Assembly (NCBI GenBank): GCA_944474755.1
Contig: OX104115.1
Coordinates: 60,020,648-60,084,647 of the forward strand
From: Limnoperna fortunei
Lineage: Eukaryota; Mollusca; Bivalvia; Mytilida; Modiolidae
Direction: 5' to 3'
DNA: 64,000 nt
Under the pieces are notes generated by a model, which was not told where the DNA came from, did not search any database, and saw only the letters and a list, made by a program, of their open reading frames with translations. The translations under genes and the position numbers were made by a program. Of the stretch, positions 1 to 10,504 are shown piece after piece; the first letter of the stretch is position 1; the number at the start of each line of letters is the position of its first letter.

Positions 1-634
1 TTAATAATTGATTATTATTACTTATGGGAGTATCTACAAAATACATCAATTCTTAATCCTGTTTAAGGTTTACCTCTACTAAATGATTTACATAGCTGAC
101 AACTATAACATTTTATAAAATACTGAATTTACCTTAAGTTCACTATTAGTGACAACCTAATTTTCTCAAAATACTATGTCATCGCTAAATAATATCTGAC
201 TGGCGCAACAAGTTTAAAGTCTAATAAGAATGTTTTGTAAAGTTTACGAAATGACGTCACAAATAAAGCTAGTTTCAGTTGTCCGATGGATAGAAATAGC
301 TGCCATTCAGTGAAGTCTCCTACAAAATAGAATACTTAATTGAAATAAAAAAAATTGGATTTATTTCACTTCTAAAATATTTGTGCATCATATAAAGTTA
401 ATTTTAAACATGTTCATTCAGAATTGCATTCGAAGTGAAAATAGAACTACTTTGGTTCTTTTTAGCATTACTATTGGCAACGGCATCAGCTGATTGGCTA
501 TTTAGTTCCCTTGTTTTCATTCAAAGTATTGAGTACAAACCGCATTTCAGATGACTAGTACAACTAGGTTAACAAAGCATATATTACATTGATGTATTTC
601 TTTTCCAGTTATATTATTAAAAAATTCTTTACAG
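1..634. other. non-coding flank, probably intron upstream of the Smr exon
   Basis: AT-rich sequence with no convincing coding stretch on either strand. By position it is probably part of the intron preceding the first visible exon of the Smr-domain gene. A second acceptor-like AG at 607-608 lies just upstream of the chosen acceptor at 633-634, but using it would put an in-frame TAA at 618-620. Confidence 0.4.
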
Positions 635-2320
635 AAAAGAATTACTGGAAACAGAAAATACTCTTGATCTCCATGATTTGCATGTTAACGAAGCTATCAC
701 TGCAGTACGGAGAACACTTGAAGAAAGAGAGGATGGTAAGAAAAACAGCGAGGAAACCAACTTATCTATAGTCAATCTAAGATTAAGATTCTGACTAACA
801 GCGAAAATAAAATGAAACTCAAAACCAAGAAAGAACAGATACTGCGTAATCCGAGGCCCCCCACCCCCCAAAAAAAACCATGAGTAAACTCAAGTGCATC
901 GGAAAAGTAGGCAATGGCTGTCTTTTAATTATTAGACACTTGTCAAGTGACTCGTTGACAATATCCACAGATAAGTCGAATCGAAGACAGGAAAGACTAC
1001 CATTGACTAGAAAATGTCGATTATTTGAAAGTTTGAATAACGATCAATTCGTCCGTGGAGACGGCCTTAAACCTCATCTTTTGGTAGCTTTCATATAGAG
1101 AATCAGACTACTGATCGCCTTATCGCAAGATCATTTTGCATTATGTAAGTAAATAGTCGACCATAAAAAGTAAACCATTGTCAATTATATAGAAATGATA
1201 CAACTGGCCACCATGCCATAATCTGTCATTATATAGATTGTTATTATTGTATTTTGATTTTTTAACTAGTGTTACGCTTAGTAAGACAAAAATGAGTTTT
1301 TAAATTTAACAGATGACACTAAATCCAAAGAACAGACAAAAACAATGAGCAGATATCATTGAATAGAATTTTGTTTTTTTAAAACCAAAGAATAAAACAA
1401 TGCTCATGCCGAGTAAACATTTGCTGCCTCATTTACGACAACTTTCTAGTTTTTACATTTATTTAGATATGTGTCATTTCTGCCTGTACTGTCAGTCTCG
1501 TTTACAATTTTTATTTCTACAGACCTCTACAGAGATCCGTTAAAACATACGCAGTTAATAATAGTAACTGGAAAAGGAAATCATTGTGTTGGAGGCTTTT
1601 CAAAACTCAGGCATGCAGTAATCAACTGGCTTTACAATCACAGTTACATGTATGATTGTATATTTTTATTAATTAAGAACACCGTTTGTACTTAAATCAA
1701 TAGCTGCATTTTAGAATCTTTTGTTATGTTTTAACGTACGAAATAAGGCAAATTCAGCTAACATGTCTAAATATTGTTTAGAATTTACTGATAATACTTA
1801 AGTATACATGAAGGTATGGGCTTAGTTTTAAATCACACAATAATTTTTATTACAAATCATGTTATTTTACTTGATTGATGAAAATAAGAATGACGTTTGC
1901 ACGTCAATCTCATTTTGAAATACTAGTTAGTTTTTACATGAACATTATAAATGCTTTATTAACGCATATATTTCCAATTTAAGTTAGAGGTAATAGTGTT
2001 TACTGTATTGAGAAAAGCTTGAAGGTATATACTGCTTTTAATTTAAAAGCAATAAATTTAAGGTATAAAACTGATAAATTATTCTTCTTGATTTTTTCAA
2101 ACGATGATTGTAGGTAAGATTGAGTTTTGTATGGAATGAATCATACAAATATTCGTTTATATCTAACTTTATTGCGTCTTATTTTCTCTACAAAGTAAAG
2201 GATTTTATAAGACGCATATATTTTGTTTATCAAAGGTCTATACATGTGTTTTTCAGATATGAAAAAAGAGATGGATCTTTGTGTGTACAGTTAAACCAAT
2301 TATACTTTGAATATTGGTAA
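635..2320 (+). CDS. Smr-domain protein, last three exons (N4BP2-like)
   Basis: Three short exons together spell a complete Smr domain, a DNA/RNA nicking or binding module found at the C-terminus of NEDD4-binding protein 2. Exon A (635-735) encodes LDLHDLHVNEA, the DLH motif. Exon B (1523-1649) encodes VTGKGNHCVGG, the TGxGxH motif, then LRHAVINWL. Exon C (2257-2320) encodes YEKRDGSLCVQL and ends in TAA. All three boundaries are GT-AG: donor GTAAG at 736, pyrimidine-rich acceptor ending 1522, donor GTATG at 1650, acceptor TTTTTCAG ending 2256. The phases agree at both joins (phase 1, then phase 2), which is hard to get by chance. The third residue of the usual LDLHG is followed here by Asp rather than Gly. 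The 5' exons lie left of the window, so the kinase and CUE parts that would prove N4BP2 identity cannot be seen. Introns are 787 and 607 bases. Confidence 0.82.
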
Positions 2321-3430
2321 AAGAATAATTTATAAACAACACACTGCATATTACCTGAAATTTCAGCGACGATTATAATATAGATATAGCTAAGATGTCA
2401 AAAGTATTAGAGTGAACCTGCTTTTGCACTGACATTATGACATAATGATGAAATAATTTTAAATTGATTGTTCGACTGTTATACTAGATTTAAATCGGGC
2501 AAAACAGTTTTCAAACACAAAAGGTCGTTTTTATCAAACCAGTGGCTGCGATGGACAATTACTTAAAAGTCAAAACCTATCGCAACAATATTGAAGATGA
2601 GATGGTATTTCTGATAATCCTAATCATTTAAATTGAAGCATCTGTAATGCTTAATTTTATATGTAAAATCCTACAGAATATTGTATTGTAACCTGACATG
2701 CAAGTGTATGCCTTTTTGTTTTAATAATTTCATTGGTCCATGTGAATAAATCTGTGGAGTACTTTCATGATATCATTTGGACGTTTATACAGTAATAAGT
2801 CCTATTCCTGGATTTTTACTCTTTTCAAGGACATGATTGTGAGTACTCGGCTGGTGCATAATTAGAAACACACAATGCTTACTTGTCTGAAGCTCGTGAG
2901 TGTATCCATGTTTGTTATTGTTTGGTTTACTAAGTTCTGCAGCTCTGCAACTTTTGTGAAAATAATTTACTAGTACATTCTGTAATTTAAATTCAACCTT
3001 ATTGTCTTCCTTCCCAAAATAGGAATTTAGAAAATCTCCATGAAAACATCTGGGACTCGTTTGATTTTTTGTATTTTGCAGAATATACTTACATTTTATC
3101 ATGCTGTATCTTATTGATTTAAAACTGATGGGGCGGGGTGTTCTCGACTCCAATATAACTGACAAAGATTGCTAGTTTTCTCCCGAAGCTCGGGGTTTTT
3201 ATGGAATAAATTGGCTTCCTCCCCAAAATACAAATTAAATGCCACGACATGTTTGAAAAATTGCAGAAAGTGACGTTCTATTCATTCAAACAAACAAATA
3301 ACAAACAAACAAACAAATAAATACACAAACAAACAATTCTTTTACCACATCTCAACATAACTTAATTGTACACCTAATAACTCAGTTTGATAATTTGAAA
3401 AACACGCGATAATTTTTGTAACTAGTGTTT
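2321..3430. other. intergenic stretch with scattered repeat pieces
   Basis: No gene recognised. A minus-strand open frame at 2785-3165 (126 codons) has no recognisable domain. Its end, near 2790-2830, resembles the downstream tail of the Penelope-like copy at 28255-28300 ('cctattcctggattt'), so it is better read as repeat debris. Confidence 0.4.
3285..3345. repeat. AAAC/AAAT microsatellite
   Basis: Imperfect run of AAAC units with AAAT interruptions. Simple sequence with no coding meaning. Confidence 0.8.
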
Positions 3431-3434
3431 AATA

Positions 3435-4355
3435 TACATAACAATGCCACTAATATCAATAAGCATTTCCTCAGTAAACGGCTTTGAAGTAGCTGACAGC
3501 ACTTCAAAAACTGGCATGATCATATTAAACTTTTTTAACCATTATTGCCAAAGATATGGATCAGATTTAATTTAAATGTGTCCTGTAATGACAAAGGAAT
3601 ATCCGCAGGCATGCATACTGGGTCTTTTGAACAATAGTCTAAAAATATGTTTTGCGTATAGAAAATTTCTGTTAAATTAATTGACAAGTCCATTGACATT
3701 GCATTTCAGTGGTACGTTTTTATTGAAATATATGGCAAAATATCATTATCAATTTGTTTGTAACCTGCAAACTGAACTTGAAACGGACATTTATGCATGT
3801 TTATAAATAACAGATCCACAATATCGTAATTTTGCCTGCAAGTTGACATTCATCTAACGCATCAATAAAAGAAAAATGTCCATTTTAGTGGCTGTATTAT
3901 TTAATGATCAAAGCAACTAACAATATCGTGCGAGCATACGGTTTCATCAAAATATTTTTTACAAATATTTCACCCGTATGCCACATATTGCACAATCACC
4001 GGAAATTCATTGATTAAAGCCCGTGCCAAGTTCTGAATGCACATGAAGGGTTTTTGTGTAATACTTCCATCAAAAAGACATATATGGAACAAAACAATCA
4101 CAGTATTTTTCTTTAATTTGAACCAAATAGATGATTCCTCGGCATGAAAAAACTTTGAAATTATTTACGTTTTTCCAAGACCTGGCTCACTAACTACAAA
4201 ACTACCCTTCCGTAAGTCAATGATCTTTCTTTAACGAGTTCGTGTAGCCATTTCCTCTCAACAAAAGTGTCGCTTTGCTTAGGGACAATCCTAAGATATA
4301 TCTCGTGTGTTGTTTAAAACCGAAAATTAATTTCCTTTATGTCAACGCAGTCAAC
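3435..4355 (-). pseudogene. decayed STAND NTPase, paralogue of the gene at 55500-57374
   Basis: Read on the minus strand this segment aligns almost throughout with 56370-57364, the N-terminal and NTPase half of the intact gene. Shared landmarks include the N-terminal CxxIKG segment, the P-loop, the segment leading to the Walker B region, and the block corresponding to PLKEEMLIEISG. The copy is broken: frames change repeatedly, a stretch of about 75 bases is missing in the middle, and a stop codon directly follows the P-loop (SEPGLGKT then TAA). The ankyrin half is absent. The P-loop here keeps the textbook GLGKT form, whereas the intact paralogue reads AEPFYGKT, so the pseudogene may preserve the ancestral sequence. 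Candidate 5' exons of the same unit lie at 5124-5396 and 7380-7510. Confidence 0.85.
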
Positions 4356-5123
4356 AACAATAAAGGATGGTAATATTTTTATGTAAAGCGAAAAAAATAT
4401 TAATAGAAATTGAAAAATTCAATTCGAGCTCACTATTTGTTTGAATGGTGAACAGTCTTTTCATTTATTAAATGGAATAGATAAATAAATCATGAGATAA
4501 ATTTAAAAAGCAAATTTAAATAAAAAGTAATGCTTTATTCATCAAGATAAACGTCGAGGTTCATAGTTCTTTTGTGCATACTTAAACTTAGAATATTAAA
4601 GTTCTTTAAATAGGTCAAAAACTTTAGCATTTCTAAAATTAAATTATTTTGACCGCTCTTAATATAACTAATCACCCAGATACAAAAATATATAAAGTCT
4701 TATTCATATCGCAATGTCACTCAGTAAGTGGGGCAGAAAGGCAAAATGCCTTGCTACCAGGTAAATTCGCAATAATTGTCAAGTAAGAAAAGAGTCGAAC
4801 ATACTAATCGGTCTCCAACATACTAAATCGGTTGACTAGCCAATGAAAATTAAACACAAATCATCTAAATCTCTAGGTAAGTAAGACTATTATTCATACA
4901 TTTTGCAAATGCTTCCACTTGCTCAAATTGCATTTAATAGACATATTGTAGAGACAAGAGATACATACATGTAGTTAATTTTGAATAAAGCACATGAAAC
5001 CTGTACTATGAGTAATGTCTTTAAAACAACACCTGATTTCTCAATATTTCTTCAGGGTCCATGGATATGTAGCCATATAGAAAACAAGTCACCAGAATTA
5101 TTTGTAAATTAACCTTTAATTTC
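4356..5123. other. probable intron of the decayed NTPase unit
   Basis: AT-rich, no coding signal seen on either strand. It lies between the pseudogene body and the candidate exon at 5124-5396. Confidence 0.35.
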
Positions 5124-5396
5124 CTATACATTAAATAAAGTATTCAGTAGGGAATTCATTCTGAAAATTGCAATTATCGAATCCTTTCTTGTTGAGTTTA
5201 TTCTTGGTAATAATAGTTTTTGTTCCTCGGCTTTTTCAGGTTCACAAGAGTAGTTAAGATCAATGTGAACTTTAAAATCGGTAGATTCTTTCTTCCCTAG
5301 TTTATTAATTTGATTTGCAATATCCGTTGACGCTATTAATTCTGAAATTTTTTGCAAAACAGACTTCGCGCTTTCAGTAATTTTGATTTCTGAAAG
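5124..5396 (-). CDS. candidate exon upstream of the decayed NTPase, unknown product
   Basis: On the minus strand a strong acceptor (CTTCACTTTCTTTCAG, immediately right of 5396) opens a frame of about 90 codons that stays open to a stop at 5124. It begins IKITESAKSVLQKISELIAS and is rich in Lys, Glu and Leu, so probably helical. The exon begins in phase 1, the same phase as the first-exon junction of the intact paralogue. A weak donor (GTATAG) overlaps the end. I do not recognise the family. The link to the NTPase rests on order, strand and phase only. Confidence 0.35.
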   Translation of the reverse strand, partial: LSEIKITESAKSVLQKISELIASTDIANQINKLGKKESTDFKVHIDLNYSCEPEKAEEQKLLLPRINSTRKDSIIAIFRMNSLLNTLFNV

Positions 5397-6132
5397 AAAG
5401 TGAAGAAAGCCAAAGTCTCTGGGTAAAATTGCGGCAGAAAATTAGGGATGGTGTTTAGCACACGTTGCCAGAGTTAGTTCGCGATCTCGCACACTATTTA
5501 TTGACACGCCTGTTACGTCAATGGCCAACAAACGATGACTTCCAATCAAATTATATATATTTCTAAACAGTGCAAGTTTTCACCTGGTACTACGGCATAA
5601 TAACCCACACCGACTCCAAAACACTGGCTGAAAGCAGCTCGAGACACAACTAACAAACAAACAAACTTCTAAAAATGTCTAAAAAAGTTATTCAACACGA
5701 GTTATGATATTTTGTTGATAGCGCAAAGTTAAGCTGTAGACAGACATACATGTTGCATTAACTTTCAAACAGTCAATTTAAGTAAAATCACCAAAAAAAA
5801 AAAAAATCATTCATATATACATGTAAACCGTCCGACACCCTTCTGCATTAGATTTCTGAAGAATAACCTCTTTAATTTGTATTTGAAAGTTTTTATGTCA
5901 ATACATTTTAAGTTATATTTAAACAAACTTTGATTTAATATTTCTAAAAACAAACAATTGTTCACTGACATGCAAGTATTAATATTAATTTTTTAAAATG
6001 TTATCAATCAGATACACCGTTATATCACCATTAGAAGTGGTAATGGTAGATTATCATCTTATGTATTGACATTTGTCATCGGTGTGTCAACACTGAGGCT
6101 GCGAGTTTACGACTGTGCTAGTTGTTTGTTTG

Positions 6133-6300
6133 AATGGTGTTTTAACGTCACTTTCAGCTATTTTTCAGTTATATCGTGGAGTCCAATTAATATTGGGGAA
6201 GGAAACCGAAGTACTCGAAGAAACCCCGGACCTCCGGTACGAAAATTTGCAATCCTTGTCAATTAAGAGTACACCATGCCCGCAGTGTGAGAAGGTTGTA
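6133..6300 (-). mobile_element. SINE family A, partial (head missing)
   Basis: Matches the body and 3' part of the full SINE at 29818-30058: on the minus strand it runs from the Pol III product interior to the CGTTAAA tail near 6140. The tRNA-like head is not present. Family A has a tRNA-derived head, a central domain containing a CTCCGG-type block and a short tail; it resembles molluscan SINEs with a conserved central (Meta/Nin-type) domain. Confidence 0.75.
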
Positions 6301-6448
6301 CGCGACTAAAATCTTTATTGACCAGAATTGCAAGTTTTCCTGTTGAATGTCAATAATTTTACTTGGTAATCTGTCTTTCTCTTCTTTACAACTGGAGCCA
6401 ATAGCTATACAATTTCACCGAAGATACCAAGATTAATATAATTTACCT

Positions 6449-6490
6449 CGCCAGACGCGCGTTTCGTCTAATCTAGACTCATCAGTGGCG
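6449..6490 (-). ncRNA. type I hammerhead ribozyme (retrozyme-like repeat), copy 1
   Basis: On the minus strand all invariant hammerhead elements appear in order: stem I strand CGCCA, core CUGAUGA (6479-6485), stem II GUCUA-GAU-UAGAC, core GAAA (6462-6465), a very short self-complementary stem III ACGCGCGU, cleavage triplet GUC, then stem I strand UGGCG. Short stem III is typical of animal type I hammerheads, which are thought to act as dimers in retrozymes and Penelope-related repeats. Predicted cleavage falls between plus-strand positions 6454 and 6453. The sequence downstream of the ribozyme is shared with the truncated copy at 32577-32620. Confidence 0.85.
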
Positions 6491-6499
6491 CTAAAACCC

Positions 6500-7050
6500 A
6501 CAAATATTTTAAATTCAAATATAAACGCTGTTGTAGATCTTGTATCATCAAAATTACAATGCGTTACACCAAATGACTATCTTCACCCAGAAAATAAAAA
6601 AACTTCGAAATAAAATAATTTTCTATATTTCGTTTATACTCAGACTAATTAATAAATACTGTGTTTCTTTCTATTACGCCTATAAATTCTAATCATCCCA
6701 CATAATATAATTAAATATCACTGTTTATCGAGATGCATAATTGCTAACATTCAATAAGATATTTTAGTCTGTATTATACATCTACAGTTTTAATATCGTA
6801 TAACTTGATGTTTCGCTCGTGTGCTTCCAAGCTAGCACATTTTGTTCCATTAGATATTGCATCTTTTCTCTTACCAAGTGAGGATATTCATCTACTTTCA
6901 AGGTTATGTCAGTCAAATACTTCGCTGCAGTTGTGTACGAAGAACTGTCAATACCGTACAAAGAACCGGTTCTCACCTTAGGTCATATGACAACATTGTA
7001 TATACCACTCTTATGTCGCTAAAGCCAAAGATCAAGAACATTGTGAAATA
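6500..7050. other. non-coding or intronic stretch
   Basis: No gene recognised. A short minus-strand open frame at 6782-6976 contains a good-looking internal donor (TTG|GTAAGA near 6879) and could be an exon of the decayed NTPase unit, but no acceptor decides it. Confidence 0.3.
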
Positions 7051-7054
7051 ACTT

Positions 7055-7360
7055 TTATAAATGGAATATAATTCTTGTAGTTAACACTTTGCATTTGTTG
7101 TCTTTATTGCCATATGCAGACTGGAGACCACCAATGACCGTGTTTAATGTGGATTTAAAATTTCTATAATTTTCCTGCAACTGTTGTATTGAACGAATTA
7201 TACACATTCCAGAATTATTCATTATTTCAGTAGCACACTTGTTCATTTGTCGGCGAACTAATGAAAGCCTTAAATGTTGAAATTGAAGACTACAATCCAA
7301 TGAACAATGGGCTTTATACTCAAGTTGGCGATATAAAGTGCTGTTAATTGACGTTTTCAT
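7055..7360 (-). CDS. hypothetical open frame with ATG start, helical, unknown
   Basis: A 101-codon minus-strand frame starting at a true ATG (MKTSINSTLYRQLEYKAHC...). It is rich in Leu, Gln and Arg and reads like a helical segment. No clear donor or acceptor was found within it, and no family is recognised. It sits between candidate exons of the decayed NTPase unit and could be an exon or a chance frame. Confidence 0.22.
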   Translation of the reverse strand: MKTSINSTLYRQLEYKAHCSLDCSLQFQHLRLSLVRRQMNKCATEIMNNSGMCIIRSIQQLQENYRNFKSTLNTVIGGLQSAYGNKDNKCKVLTTRIIFHL

Positions 7361-7379
7361 GTTAAACTAGGATTTTTAC

Positions 7380-7510
7380 CTGATGTGTTTAAGTATGAAA
7401 GCCACGATCCAACGTGACTTTGATCAAACACATGAGCAAGCAATTTCTGACCTACATTATGATAAGCTGTACATATAAAATCTGTTTCTGCATTAACCTG
7501 TTCCTCATAT
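7380..7510 (-). CDS. candidate exon, unknown product
   Basis: Minus-strand frame ending in a good donor (ACATCAG|GTAAAAA at 7380, phase 1). It encodes about 40 residues containing DFICTAYHNVGQKLLAHVF and HVGSWLSYLNTS. The 5' limit is uncertain; AG candidates lie near 7500-7515. The phase would allow splicing to the phase-1 acceptor at 5396. No family recognised. Confidence 0.3.
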
Positions 7511-7529
7511 TGTAATTAAAAATAATGTG

Positions 7530-8440
7530 TTGGGATGCCAACACAGAAATCGCCCAAAATCCCCATGGATAGTATTGCATTCCACTCAGTACATTAAAAT
7601 GTACCTACACATCAAATTTCAATGAAATCAGATAACGTTAAAAATTTGACGCGTTTTGGGGTTTCAAGTCCACGGTAAAAAAAATCCAACTCTGGAAACT
7701 TAAATCTACCTCCACACCAAATTTTTTGCGATCGGAGAACGTTAAATTTCATCGAGATCGAAAAACATTGAAAATGATACCCGTTTTCGCCGCCATTTTG
7801 AAACGCGATGTCGGAAACAAAATTCAAAGATAGCGTTTCATTCGAAATACTAAAATCTGGATGTCGTCAAGTTGTGGCCAACTGTGACAAGTTTCATTTT
7901 ATTATATTAAGGCATCTCTAGAAATGTGTCGGACAAGTTCACGGTCTAGAAAAAGTGTAAACCAAATTATGTGCAAAACAAAAAAATCAAGAAAGCCCTT
8001 TGCTGCAGCAGTGTGAATTAATCCGAGCATTTTTTTATCATAAGCATGCACCTTTCTTCTTAGAATAACTTTTTGCATCTCCCTTATGTAGTAGAGTCAC
8101 CGTCTACGTTTAATAACCACAACAAGAAGCCTCGGATTCAGTTGCTTTATTATAGTAACAATAACAATATTCAACCCTACTACTATGCTTTACAAAAATA
8201 ATCAAAACATAACACATTATAGAACAAACCATTACTCAGAGCCATAGATATCTATGCAAAAGTACAATAAAAAAAGAATGTACGCATTTGGTCAATTAAC
8301 GATTAGTATTCTACTATTTGAACTTAACTAGTAAAAATAAACACGTCAATGACCAATACACATCTTAATTCACCGTTAACTAGGATTATCGATTTCAATA
8401 GGTTTTTTACTTAAAAAATTGAAGAATGTGTCCATGGGAC
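7530..8440. other. non-coding repeat-like stretch
   Basis: Contains stretches such as 'catcgagatcgaaaaacattgaaaatgatacccg' in pieces that read like degenerate interspersed-repeat DNA. A minus-strand open frame at 7612-7827 has no recognisable domain. No gene supported. Confidence 0.3.
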
Positions 8441-8444
8441 ACGG

Positions 8445-9345
8445 ATGCCCCCGCTAAAGGAAGTCCCAAACAGGAAGTAGTTGTCCAACAGGTCTGAAAG
8501 TCGCTTAGGACGTACAACTTGTGATACTTAACCACCCTGCCAAATTTCAAATTGTTCTAATGTACGGTTTCAGAGTAAAGCTTGACGGAAATTTTCATAC
8601 TCGTGTTAACACATTTTCCAATCGGCCCAGTCGCAAACAGGAAGTAGTTGTCCGACTGGTCTGAAAGTCGCTTAGGACGTACAACTTGTGATACTGAACT
8701 AACCTGCCAAATTTCAAATTGTTCTTGTGTACGGTTTCTGAGAAAAGCTTGACGGAAATTTTCATACTCATGTTAACACATTTTCATATCGGCCCAGTCG
8801 CAAACAGGAACTAGTTGTCAGACAGGTCTGAAAAAATGTCGCTTAGGACGTACAACATGTGATACTGAACCACCCTGCCAAATTTCAAATTGTTCCTGTG
8901 TATGGTTTCTGAGAAAAGCTTGACGGAAATTTTCATACTCATGTAAACACATTTTCATATCTGCCCAATCACAAACAGGAAGTAGTTGTCCAACAGGTCT
9001 GAAAGTCGCTAAGGACGTACAACTTGTGATACTGAACCACCCTGCCAAATTTCAAATTGTTCTGATGTACGGTTTCTGAGAAAAGCTTGACGGAAATTTT
9101 CATACTCATGTTAACTCATTTTCATATCGGCCCAGTCCCAAACAGGAAGTAGTTGTCCGACAGGTCTGAAAGTCGCTTAGGACGTACAACTTGTGATACT
9201 GAACCACCCTGCCATATTTCAAATTGTTCTGATGTACGGTTTCTGAGAAAAGCTTGACGGAAATTCGTACGGACGTATAGACGGACGGACGGACGGACAG
9301 ACGGACATGAGTAAAACTTTATGTCCCTCGACATGTCGTCGCGGG
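8445..9345. repeat. 167-bp tandem array, five units, with GC-rich hairpin end
   Basis: The landmark 'caggaagtagttgtcc' (with small variants) starts at 8471, 8638, 8805, 8976 and 9143, giving spacings of 167, 167, 171 and 167 bases. Units contain 'gtcgcttaggacgtacaac' and 'ttgacggaaattttcatac'. The array ends in ACGG-rich sequence (9268-9305) and a foldable terminus (about 9320-9353) with TTTATG..CCC pairing GGGGGCATAAA around a CGACATGTCG palindrome. This organisation fits the core-repeat block of bivalve pearl/Helentron-like non-autonomous elements; that assignment is inference. Minus-strand frames through the units reflect the repeat, not genes. Confidence 0.85.
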
Positions 9346-9351
9346 GGCATA

Positions 9352-9592
9352 AAAATGTTTAACGCTATTTTCAGCAATTTTTAAGCTATATCATGGCGTC
9401 CAGTTTTTATTGCAGGAGGAAGCCGGAGTACATGAAGAAACCCTCTCGGTTGCAAAATTGGTAGTCCTTGTCCATTAAAATTAGAGTAGAGTATACCTTG
9501 CCCACAGTGAGACAAGAGCCCGCTACCTCAGTGTTGAAAGACTACGTGATCAAAAGTAGATGACTTACTACCTTAACCACTAAGCCGCCGAA
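9352..9592 (-). mobile_element. SINE family A, near full length with tRNA head
   Basis: Minus orientation. The right end carries a tRNA-like head with an A box on the GGCTTAGTGGTTAAGG line (9570-9592) and a B-box region near 9505-9525. The central domain and the 'ttaacgctattttcagcaattttt' tail (left end) match the other family A copies. It directly abuts the hairpin end of the 167-bp array. Confidence 0.8.
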
Positions 9593-9599
9593 GCCCCTG

Positions 9600-10312
9600 A
9601 AGTTCACTCGATACGATAGTGATTAAATTAACAGCATTACAATACGAACGCTAAAAAAATACTTCTATTTATTCAAAAACATATTTTTATCACTATTTTA
9701 TTTGCCTTTGAAATTTGTCTTATGAAAATATGTCGAATATGATTACGCAAGATCAGTTTTACACTAGGAACGTCGTTAGTCAATTAATTAGAAAATAGAG
9801 AAAAAAAAATAAAACTCACGTCAAATGTCAAACTTGTTTATCTGTAAATAATCAGTTGAAATATTTTAATTTAAATTACTATTATATATAGTTATCGATG
9901 CCTGGTTTATTTTTATTTCTGCCTGTCATGTGCATCACTCCTTCCTTGTTTCTATATTTAACCAAAAACCCAACCAAGTCGCGATTGACATATGTTGTAC
10001 AACTTAATAGGTTACAATAAACCAACTATTTAACATTGCATCTTCCTTATGGGGTACCTGCTATTAAGATTTTCATAACTCAAATCATTGCATTGTATCA
10101 CACATGGGTTATAACTGATTTCGGGTACGGTTTACTGAACTATTGCGCGATAATATAGTTCGATGTTTGCATTTACCGAAGTAAGTACTTTCTATCTGTA
10201 ATATTGTTTTGATTATTTTTCAGGTGAAAAACAGTATGTTTTGTATTGCGAAATGTTATAATTTTGTTCTTAGCATTTGAATAAAAGTATAATTCTGTTC
10301 ATATATTCTTAC
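9600..10312. other. no feature seen
   Basis: AT-rich sequence without recognisable coding, repeat or RNA signal. Confidence 0.3.
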
Positions 10313-10473
10313 GCGATCAAGCTGGCTCGGTGAATAATCATATAAATGCACATTCAATCTGCTTTCATCTGAATTATTCAATTGCTGCCTGTGCTTCTGT
10401 AGCTGATCATCGTGATGAATATATATACTGGTATACCAGTAAACAAGATTTTCACATGTAGATCTTTGATCAT
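10313..10473 (-). CDS. candidate internal exon, unknown product
   Basis: Minus-strand exon of 161 bases between a pyrimidine-rich acceptor (TTTTTATTTTACAAAG) and a strong donor (CGC|GTAAGAA at 10311-10312). The frame encodes about 53 residues, including CENLVYWYTSIYIHHDDQ and LYDYSPSQLDR, polar and aromatic-rich. It starts in phase 1 and ends in phase 0. No family recognised and no partner exon found, so the host gene is unknown. Confidence 0.32.
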
Positions 10474-10504
10474 CTTTGTAAAATAAAAATAACACATAAG
10501 TCAA

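Noticed and set aside
3285..3345. CRISPR-like or direct-repeat array
   Set aside because: Simple AAAC/AAAT microsatellite without spacers.
8818..9334. Minus-strand frames reading QAFLRN...EQFEIWQGGS repeatedly through the 167-bp array
   Set aside because: They follow the tandem unit and shift frame at the 171-base unit; no start or domain. Repeat DNA, not a repetitive protein gene.
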